Below, piece by piece: positions 13,667 through 19,288 of a stretch of DNA of 19,288 bases. The first letter of the stretch is position 1, and the number at the start of each line of letters is the position of its first letter. This stretch comes from JAGOGN01 sp036652735 (GTDB lineage: Bacteria; Bacillota; Clostridia; Lachnospirales; Lachnospiraceae), in the NCBI GenBank assembly GCA_036652735.1, contig JAVVVI010000033.1, positions 1 to 19,288 on the forward strand. The letters are read 5' to 3'. The position numbers were made by a program, and so were the translations under genes. The notes beneath the pieces are model-generated. The model saw only the letters and a list, made by a program, of their open reading frames with translations, made no database searches and had not been told where the DNA came from.

Positions 13667-15343
13667 ATGTCAGAATTTTTAAGATTGAAAAAGTCAAATT
13701 GCAAGAATTGTTATAAATGTATTCGCCATTGTCCGGTAAAATCCATTCGATTTTCTGCGGGCCAGGCAAATATTGTTGCGGATGAATGTATATTATGCGG
13801 CCGTTGTTTTGTGGTGTGTCCGCAAAATGCAAAGGAAATTGCAGATGACCGGGAAAAAGTCAAGGTTCTTCTACAAAGTCCGGAGCCTGTGTACGCAAGT
13901 GTTGCACCTTCTTTTGTGGCAAACTGGAATGGAAGCGGAATCCATTCAATTGAAAAAGCATTACTGGAATTAGGATTTGCCGGGGCAGAAGAAACGGCCA
14001 TTGGTGCAACAATCGTGAAAAAAGAATACGAACGTAAGCTAAAGGAAGATCGACCGGAGGTTTTGATCTCCTCCTGTTGTCATTCCATTAATTTATTGAT
14101 TCAAAAATATTTTCAGGGAGTGCTTCCTTTTCTGGCAGATGTGGTGTCACCCATGCAGGCCCATAGTCTTGACATTAAAAAACGTCATCCGGATGCAAAA
14201 ACTGTTTTTATAGGCCCTTGTGTTGCAAAAAAAGATGAAGCAGACCAGTACCCGGGAATTGTGGATGCGGTGCTGACGTTTGAAGAAGTGTCACAAATGT
14301 TATATGAGCAGGGAATTACAGTAAGTAAAGAAAAGGATAGTCAGGAGGAAAGCAAAGCAAGACTGTTCCCAACAACCGGTGGTGTTTTAAAGACAATGGA
14401 CTGTGATCAGACGGATTATACGTATATTGCATTGGATGGAGTGGAAAACTGTATTGCTGCATTACATGATATTGAACAAGGTGGTTTAAAAAAATGTTTT
14501 ATAGAAATGTCAGCCTGTGTAGGAAGTTGCAGTGGTGGTCCCGTTATGGAAAAATATCATAATACCCCAATTCGGGATTATGCTGAGATTATTGGATATG
14601 CAGGAAAAGAAGATTATCAGGTGGAAGATCTTACGCTTCTTGAAAAAAATAAAAATCTGGAATATATGGGAAAAATTGGCGACCAGCCTTCTCAAGAACA
14701 GATTCATGATATTTTTTTACAGATGGGAAAAACAAAGCCGGAACATGAATTAAATTGCGGGTCGTGTGGTTATAATACTTGCCGTGAGAAAGCAATTGCA
14801 ATCTATCAGGGAAAGGCAGAAGTAAGTATGTGTCTTCCTTATCTTAAGGAGAAGGCAGAAAGCTTTTCCGGGAGCATTATTAATAATACGCCAAATGGAG
14901 TAATTGTATTAAATGAATCACTGGAAGTCCAGCAGATTAATAAAGCTGCATTAAAGATTATGAATATTCCCCTTGCCAGCACGGTATTGGGGGAACAGGT
15001 AATTAGAATTCTGGATCCAAAAGACTTTATAGATGTTATGACAACCGGTATATCTATAAGAGACAAGCGGACCTACCTGGCAGAATATAAAAAATACGTA
15101 GAACAGACGATTTTATTTGATCGGGAATATCATACTGTAATGTGTTTAATGAGAGATGTAACCAATGAAGAAGTGGAAAAAGAAAAGAAAGAAGCAATCA
15201 GCAGAGAAACAGCAGAGGTTGCAGATCGTGTCGTAGACAAGCAAATGCGCATTGTCCAGGAAATTGCATCGTTATTAGGAGAGACAGCAGCTGAGACAAA
15301 AATCGCACTGGCAAAATTGAAGGAGTCAATTGCAGATGAATAA
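13667..15343 (+). CDS. Sensory-type [FeFe] hydrogenase with PAS domain (HydS-like, group C)
   Basis: 558-residue protein. Order: two [4Fe-4S] ferredoxin sites (Cys12-15-18-22 and Cys41-44-47-51); an H-cluster domain with SSCCHS (Cys138 as ligand), FIGPC (Cys185) and SACVGSC (Cys284, Cys288); a further four-Cys FeS domain (Cys364, 367, 372, 389); a PAS domain (about 400-500); and a C-terminal helical coiled coil. This architecture is that of the M2e/group C hydrogenases proposed to sense H2. The methionines near the cluster in catalytic enzymes are replaced: Gly precedes the Pro of the second motif and Ser stands at the position before ACxxxC. This agrees with a sensor rather than a fast catalyst. 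It has no kinase domain; the next gene, overlapping by 8 bp, is a phosphatase and the likely output. Sensing is inferred from the family. Confidence 0.88.
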   Translation: MSEFLRLKKSNCKNCYKCIRHCPVKSIRFSAGQANIVADECILCGRCFVVCPQNAKEIADDREKVKVLLQSPEPVYASVAPSFVANWNGSGIHSIEKALLELGFAGAEETAIGATIVKKEYERKLKEDRPEVLISSCCHSINLLIQKYFQGVLPFLADVVSPMQAHSLDIKKRHPDAKTVFIGPCVAKKDEADQYPGIVDAVLTFEEVSQMLYEQGITVSKEKDSQEESKARLFPTTGGVLKTMDCDQTDYTYIALDGVENCIAALHDIEQGGLKKCFIEMSACVGSCSGGPVMEKYHNTPIRDYAEIIGYAGKEDYQVEDLTLLEKNKNLEYMGKIGDQPSQEQIHDIFLQMGKTKPEHELNCGSCGYNTCREKAIAIYQGKAEVSMCLPYLKEKAESFSGSIINNTPNGVIVLNESLEVQQINKAALKIMNIPLASTVLGEQVIRILDPKDFIDVMTTGISIRDKRTYLAEYKKYVEQTILFDREYHTVMCLMRDVTNEEVEKEKKEAISRETAEVADRVVDKQMRIVQEIASLLGETAAETKIALAKLKESIADE

Positions 15344-16508
15344 TTTATGTGCAGACATTGGATATCACAGCATGAACAAATATGGGGAACAGCTTTGCGG
15401 TGACCATGTTGATATCTGCCAACAGGGAGAAAATTCAACGGTAATCGTATTGGCAGATGGACTGGGAAGTGGGGTTAAAGCCAGTATTTTATCCACGCTG
15501 ACATCAAAGATTATTTCCACAATGATGTCAGAAAATATTAGTCTGGAAGAGTGTGTGCAGACAATAGCGGCAACACTTCCGGTGTGTTCTGAACGTGGGG
15601 TTGCGTATTCCACATTTACCATTATCCGTTTGGTGGAAAATGAAGAGGCGGAAATCATTCAATATGATAATCCCCATGTGATTCTTTTGCGGCAAGGGAT
15701 GAATTATGAAATGCCCATGACGGAAAGGAACATTGAAGGGAAAAAAATCTTCGAATCCAAGATTAAATTAGTAGAAAATGATATCTTCATAGCTATGAGT
15801 GATGGCGCGATCCATGCGGGAGTTGGAACGAAGCTTAATTTTGGCTGGGAGAGAAAAGATATTATTCCATTTATGGAAACTTTTTATGATGTGGGATTTA
15901 CAGCCAAGACACTAACGACTATTTTACTGGATGAATGCAATAAATTATATGATGGAAAACCAGGAGATGATACAACGGTTTGTACGATTCGAATACGGAA
16001 GAGGGAGCCAATGAATTTAATTATTGGGCCGCCGGCAAATCGTGATGACTGTAATAAAATGATGTCATTGTTCTTCTCCAAAGAGGGAAAACACATTGTC
16101 TGTGGTGGAACAACGTCTACGATAGCAGCTAATTTTCTCCATAAAAAATTAGTTCCTAAGTTGGATTTTACAGATCCGGATGTACCTCCAATTGCGGAGC
16201 TTGAAGGAGCGGATCTTGTTACGGAGGGAATCATCACAATCAATAAAGTACTGGCCTATGCAAAAGATTATTTGGAAGATAATGAGACCTATACCCATTG
16301 GGCATATAAAAAAGATGGAGCTTCCCTTATTGCAAGAATGCTATTTGAAGAAGCAACTGATATTAATTTTTATGTAGGTCAGGCGGTAAATCCTGCACAT
16401 GCAAATCCAAGTCTTCCAATAAACTTCAACATCAAAATGAGACTGGTGGATGAACTGGCAGAGAGTTTGCGTAAAATGGGAAAAAATATAAAAGTAAGTT
16501 ATTTCTAG
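15336..16508 (+). CDS. SpoIIE-type PP2C phosphatase with C-terminal extension
   Basis: 390-residue protein. Residues of about 1-222 are a SpoIIE-type PP2C domain. Metal-binding aspartates are visible in LADGLGSG (Asp41), AMSDGAIHAG (Asp156) and PGDDTTVC (Asp211/212), so it should remove phosphate from Ser/Thr of a partner. Residues of about 225-390 are a second region I do not recognise (LIIGPPANRDDCNKMM, then VCGGTTSTIAANFLHKKL). No transmembrane segments are present, unlike SpoIIE itself. I prefer ATG 15336, ten bases after AGGAG; TTG 15330 is possible. It overlaps the HydS-like gene by 8 bp, which suggests coupled synthesis and a common pathway. The substrate is unknown; phosphatases of this family usually act on STAS-domain proteins. 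Confidence 0.88.
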   Translation: MNNLCADIGYHSMNKYGEQLCGDHVDICQQGENSTVIVLADGLGSGVKASILSTLTSKIISTMMSENISLEECVQTIAATLPVCSERGVAYSTFTIIRLVENEEAEIIQYDNPHVILLRQGMNYEMPMTERNIEGKKIFESKIKLVENDIFIAMSDGAIHAGVGTKLNFGWERKDIIPFMETFYDVGFTAKTLTTILLDECNKLYDGKPGDDTTVCTIRIRKREPMNLIIGPPANRDDCNKMMSLFFSKEGKHIVCGGTTSTIAANFLHKKLVPKLDFTDPDVPPIAELEGADLVTEGIITINKVLAYAKDYLEDNETYTHWAYKKDGASLIARMLFEEATDINFYVGQAVNPAHANPSLPINFNIKMRLVDELAESLRKMGKNIKVSYF

Positions 16509-16544
16509 TACACATAGAAAAGGGGTATACAGGGGGAAACTATA

Positions 16545-17966
16545 ATGAGAAAATTTGATACAAAAGTTCAACATTTGAAATATAAAGTATTAAGAGAAGT
16601 GGCAAGACAGGCATGGTCGGATCAGCTCATGGAGAAGATGCTGGATATTCCCAAAATCATTGTACCAGGGAAACAGCCAACCATGCGCTGCTGTGTATAC
16701 AAAGAGCGGGCAGTAGTAACGGAGCGGGTTAAACTTGCAATGGGTGGGAGTCAGAGCAACACCAATGTTATTCAAGTATTGGATATTGCCTGCGATGAAT
16801 GTCCAGCAGGTGGATATGAAGTGAGTGAGGCTTGCAGAGGCTGCTTGGCTCACCGCTGTGAGGATGTATGTAAATTTGGAGCGATTACATTTGACCAGCA
16901 TCAAAAAGCGCATATTGATAAATCTAAATGTAAGGAATGTGGGCAATGTTCTAAGGTGTGCCCATATAGTGCAATTATTAATAATAAAAGACCGTGTCAA
17001 AATGCCTGCAAGGTGAAAGCCATTACCATTGATGATGATCAAACAGCTGCAATTGATTACAGTAAATGCATTTCCTGTGGAAGTTGTGTGTATCAGTGCC
17101 CCTTTGGTGCAATTACAGATAAATCGTATATTCTGGATGTGATACGTTTGATTAAGGAAAGTAAAAATGGAAAAGCATATAAAGTTTACGCCGTTGTAGC
17201 ACCGTCTATATCCAGTCAATTTACTTATGCAAAATTAGGACAGGTTGTCAGTGGAATTAAACAGTTGGGATTTCATACCGTGGTTGAAGCTGCTTTGGGG
17301 GCAGATATGGTTGCTTTGAAGGAAGCAGCAGAGTTGAAGGAAAAGGGATTTTTGACCAGCTCCTGTTGCCCGGGATTTGTGGAATATATTAAACAGCAAT
17401 TTCCGGAGATGGAAAAACATATCTCACACAATTATTCCCCAATGGCAGAAATAGGTAAATATATTAAAGAGACAGATTCTACCAATAAAGTCATATTTAT
17501 CGGTCCATGTACAGCAAAAAAGGCAGAATTACATAGAGGTGACGTAGATCAATATGTGGATAGTGTCTTAACGTTTGAGGAATTGCAGGCTTTATTAGAC
17601 AGTAAAGACATAGATATTCAAACGTTGGCAGAGGATGTGCTGGATAATGCGTCCTATTTTGGAAGAATTTTTGCAAGAAGTGGAGGACTAAGTGATGCGG
17701 TAAAACAGAGCTTTCAGGAACAAAATATTGAGTTTGATTTAAAACCGGTGGTTTGTGATGGGATTGAAGCCTGCAGAACAGCACTCCTAAAAGCATCTAA
17801 AGGAATGGATGTAGGTAATTTTATTGAAGGTATGGCTTGCAGCGGTGGCTGTATTGGTGGAGCAGGATGTTTGACTCACGAAGCAAAGGATAAGACAGAA
17901 GTCGATAAATATGGAATGGAAGCATACGAAAAAAATATTATAGAAGCAGTAAGTGTATTAAAATAG
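16545..17966 (+). CDS. Monomeric [FeFe] hydrogenase (group B-like, HydA2 type)
   Basis: 473-residue iron-sulfur enzyme for H2 production or uptake. The N-terminal half holds many cysteines: Cys97-100-105-109, Cys129-132-135-139, Cys151-155 and Cys175-178-181-185, consistent with about three [4Fe-4S] clusters. The H-cluster motifs are TSSCCPGF (Cys274, Cys275), FIGPCTAKKAE (Cys322) and MACSGGC (Cys432, Cys436); the proton-relay cysteine and the Met of the third motif are kept, so it is probably catalytic. The GPC-AKK and GGC-GG forms point to group B rather than group A. It lacks NADH- or flavin-binding domains, so ferredoxin is the likely partner. It begins 36 bp after the phosphatase gene with an AGGGGGAAAC ribosome binding site. 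The maturation genes hydE, hydF and hydG are not in the window. Confidence 0.93.
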   Translation: MRKFDTKVQHLKYKVLREVARQAWSDQLMEKMLDIPKIIVPGKQPTMRCCVYKERAVVTERVKLAMGGSQSNTNVIQVLDIACDECPAGGYEVSEACRGCLAHRCEDVCKFGAITFDQHQKAHIDKSKCKECGQCSKVCPYSAIINNKRPCQNACKVKAITIDDDQTAAIDYSKCISCGSCVYQCPFGAITDKSYILDVIRLIKESKNGKAYKVYAVVAPSISSQFTYAKLGQVVSGIKQLGFHTVVEAALGADMVALKEAAELKEKGFLTSSCCPGFVEYIKQQFPEMEKHISHNYSPMAEIGKYIKETDSTNKVIFIGPCTAKKAELHRGDVDQYVDSVLTFEELQALLDSKDIDIQTLAEDVLDNASYFGRIFARSGGLSDAVKQSFQEQNIEFDLKPVVCDGIEACRTALLKASKGMDVGNFIEGMACSGGCIGGAGCLTHEAKDKTEVDKYGMEAYEKNIIEAVSVLK

Positions 17967-17986
17967 AAAATAAGGGAAACAATAAA

Positions 17987-18019
17987 GAAAAGGATGAGCA
18001 GAAGTTCATTCTTTTTTTT
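17987..18019 (+). terminator. Terminator of the hydrogenase operon
   Basis: An 8-bp stem (AAGGATGA at 17990-17997 with TCATTCTT at 18006-18013, one G-U pair) extends by A-T pairs, with an 8-base loop and a run of T to 18019. Confidence 0.8.
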
Positions 18020-18022
18020 ATT

Positions 18023-18048
18023 ACATAGGAAAATGCCATTCCCTATGT
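18023..18048. repeat. Inverted repeat upstream of spoVAD
   Basis: Perfect 7-bp arms ACATAGG and CCTATGT with a 12-base spacer, just after the hydrogenase terminator and 18 bp before the spoVAD start. It could be an operator or a leader hairpin. I found no convincing sigma-F or sigma-G promoter here, although one would be expected for a forespore gene. Confidence 0.45.
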
Positions 18049-18066
18049 GAAGATGGAGGAAGCAAA

Positions 18067-19083
18067 ATGAAGCAGATGATTGGAAGACAAAGTATTAAAT
18101 TTGAGCGCCCACCTTATATCCTGTCAAGCGCATCGATTGTTGGGAAAAAGGAGGGAGAGGGTCCCTTGGGAAAATTATTTGACATGATAGGGGCTGATGA
18201 TTGCTTTGGAGCGGATACCTGGGAAAATTCAGAGAGTACTCTGCAGAAGGAGACAGCAACACTGGCCATTACAAAGGCAGGAATTCATAAAGAATCCGTG
18301 AGGTATGTATTCGCCGGAGATTTGTTGGGACAGAGCATAGCAACTACGTTTGGACTGGCCCAATTAGAAATTCCACTTTTCGGATTATATGGAGCGTGTT
18401 CAACCGCAGGTGAATCCATTAGTCTTGCAGCCATGAGCGTAGCAGCGGGATATGCAGATTATGCGCTTGCAGTGACATCCAGTCATTTTGCCAGTGCAGA
18501 AAAGCAATTCCGCTATCCCTTGCAATATGCAGGACAGCGTCCCCTATCAGCTACCTGGACGGTTACAGGAAGTGGAGCCTTTGTATTGTCCCGAAAGAAA
18601 ACGCGGATAAAAATAATCGGAATTACAACCGGAAAAGTAGTGGATTATGGCGTAAAAGATTCCATGAATATGGGAGCGGCAATGGCTCCGGCAGCGGCCA
18701 AAGTAATTGAACAGAATATTCATGACTTTGGATATGTTGTAAATGATTACGATAAAATTATTACCGGAGATTTGGGCTATGTTGGAAAAGAAATTCTTCT
18801 GACCCTTCTTATGGAAAAAGGATTGGATATTACAGGAGTCCATATGGATTGTGGAATAGAGATTTTTGATCAAAAAAAACAGGATACTCATTCCGGTGGA
18901 AGTGGATGCGGATGTGCAGCAGCAACGTTAAGCGCCTTGATTCTGAAAAAAATAGAAGAAGGGGAGTGGCACAGAGTTCTCTTTGTACCCACAGGAGCTT
19001 TATTATCAACCGTAAGCTTTAATCAGGGAATGACGGTTCCGGGGATTGCACATGGTGTAGTATTTCAGCAGGAAGATGAATAA
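18067..19083 (+). CDS. spoVAD: Stage V sporulation protein SpoVAD (dipicolinate-binding)
   Basis: 338-residue protein of thiolase fold, matching the family length. In Bacillus it binds dipicolinic acid and is needed for its uptake into the forespore. Recognisable segments are FERPPYILSSASIVGKKEGEGPLG at the start, YGACSTAGESISLAAM with the thiolase-like Cys111, DSMNMGAAMAPAAA, and HSGGSGCGCAA near the end. A GGAGGAAGC ribosome binding site precedes ATG 18067. It stands alone between two terminators, about 11.7 kb downstream of spoVAC, whereas these genes are adjacent in Bacillus. No spoVAE is found after it within this window. The gene is intact, so the SpoVA complex may still be functional if the remaining parts lie elsewhere. 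Confidence 0.95.
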   Translation: MKQMIGRQSIKFERPPYILSSASIVGKKEGEGPLGKLFDMIGADDCFGADTWENSESTLQKETATLAITKAGIHKESVRYVFAGDLLGQSIATTFGLAQLEIPLFGLYGACSTAGESISLAAMSVAAGYADYALAVTSSHFASAEKQFRYPLQYAGQRPLSATWTVTGSGAFVLSRKKTRIKIIGITTGKVVDYGVKDSMNMGAAMAPAAAKVIEQNIHDFGYVVNDYDKIITGDLGYVGKEILLTLLMEKGLDITGVHMDCGIEIFDQKKQDTHSGGSGCGCAAATLSALILKKIEEGEWHRVLFVPTGALLSTVSFNQGMTVPGIAHGVVFQQEDE

Positions 19084-19100
19084 GGATCTAGCATTTGAAT

Positions 19101-19139
19101 AAAAATAGATAGTTTGTCGAAAAATGTCGAACTATTTTT
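19101..19139 (+). terminator. Probable terminator of spoVAD
   Basis: Imperfect hairpin pairing ATAGTT and TCGA on the left with TCGAACTAT on the right around a small bulge, with a 6-base loop, followed by a T-rich tract from 19135. The stem is AT-rich but the form is good. Confidence 0.65.
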
Positions 19140-19182
19140 CTTTCCTTTTTGAAAAAGGTATGATATGCTTCTTAAGTAAAGT

Positions 19183-19246
19183 ATCACAGTTAGAGCAATA
19201 AATCAGAGTAGATTTTGCATAAATCTAAAGTTGCTCTGAATGTGAT
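19183..19246. other. Three nested inverted repeats, structured RNA or operator, unidentified
   Basis: Three perfect stems nest around one centre: ATCACA/TGTGAT (19183-19188 with 19241-19246), AGAGCAA/TTGCTCT (19192-19198 with 19231-19237) and AGATTT/AAATCT (19210-19215 with 19221-19226). They are separated by a 3x3 internal loop and an asymmetric 11x4 loop, with a 5-base terminal loop. A weak -10 (TATGAT, 19159-19164) lies about 20 bases upstream. A second short pair (AGTTG/CAACT) may follow near 19264-19284. This looks like the start of a leader or small RNA continuing past the window. I do not recognise the class; no T-box motifs are visible. The strand is unknown. Confidence 0.5.
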
Positions 19247-19288
19247 TCTTCATGATTGTACCAAGTTGAGTACCGTAGCAACTATGTA

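Noticed and set aside
16590..17219. 209-codon open frame on the minus strand within the hydrogenase gene
   Set aside because: It lies wholly inside a gene with clear iron-sulfur motifs and its translation has no recognisable domain; it is a shadow frame.
19183..19288. T-box leader at the right edge
   Set aside because: The visible pairing lacks a complete specifier-loop context and the conserved antiterminator TGG-containing sequence is not in the window.

Overview
The window is low-GC Firmicute DNA from an anaerobic endospore former, most likely a clostridium of the Lachnospiraceae type. The reasons are the sporulation genes spoIIAA-spoIIAB-sigF-spoVAA-spoVAB-spoVAC and spoVAD, strong AGGAGG-type ribosome binding sites, sigma-A promoters of TTGACA/TATAAT form, and two [FeFe]-hydrogenase-family proteins. 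The genus assignment is an inference. All genes read on the + strand except one small lysine-rich protein gene (11534-11650).

Layout. (1) 1-155: 3' end of a valS-like gene, apparently frameshifted. (2) 291-3035: folC, a 47-residue protein of unknown function, and a membrane-anchored TPR protein, closed by a strong terminator. (3) 3152-6373: the forespore block, made of anti-anti-sigma SpoIIAA, anti-sigma kinase SpoIIAB, sigma-F, an unrecognised 52-residue membrane microprotein, then SpoVAA, SpoVAB and SpoVAC for dipicolinate uptake. (4) 6454-10906: MATE transporter, GerMN lipoprotein, AlaX-type alanyl-tRNA editing protein, NYN/LOTUS putative RNase. (5) 10952-11703: a cold-shock protein gene with a long structured leader, facing the lysine-rich microprotein gene across a bidirectional terminator. 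(6) 11798-13290: a PadR regulator and a HAAS-DUF4097 protein, transcribed through an array of 14-bp repeats. (7) 13316-18019: the hydrogenase operon, made of a [2Fe-2S] ferredoxin, a PAS-containing sensory-type [FeFe] hydrogenase (HydS-like), a SpoIIE-type PP2C phosphatase with an unrecognised C-terminal half, and a group B-like [FeFe] hydrogenase. It sits behind a promoter that carries a good Rex operator match. (8) 18067-19083: spoVAD alone. (9) 19183-19246: three nested inverted repeats that look like a structured RNA or operator.

How it works together. SpoIIAA, SpoIIAB and sigma-F form the forespore partner switch, and SpoVAA-AD belong to the dipicolinate channel made later in the same compartment. 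In Bacillus spoVAD directly follows spoVAC; here about 11.7 kb separates them. The hydrogenase operon looks like a hydrogen-sensing and hydrogen-metabolising unit: Rex would tie its transcription to NADH/NAD+, HydS could sense H2 or redox state, and the phosphatase is the obvious output. Its target is not in the operon. This sensory-hydrogenase/phosphatase unit is the most interesting system in the window, although HydS-type clusters are known in outline from other Clostridia.
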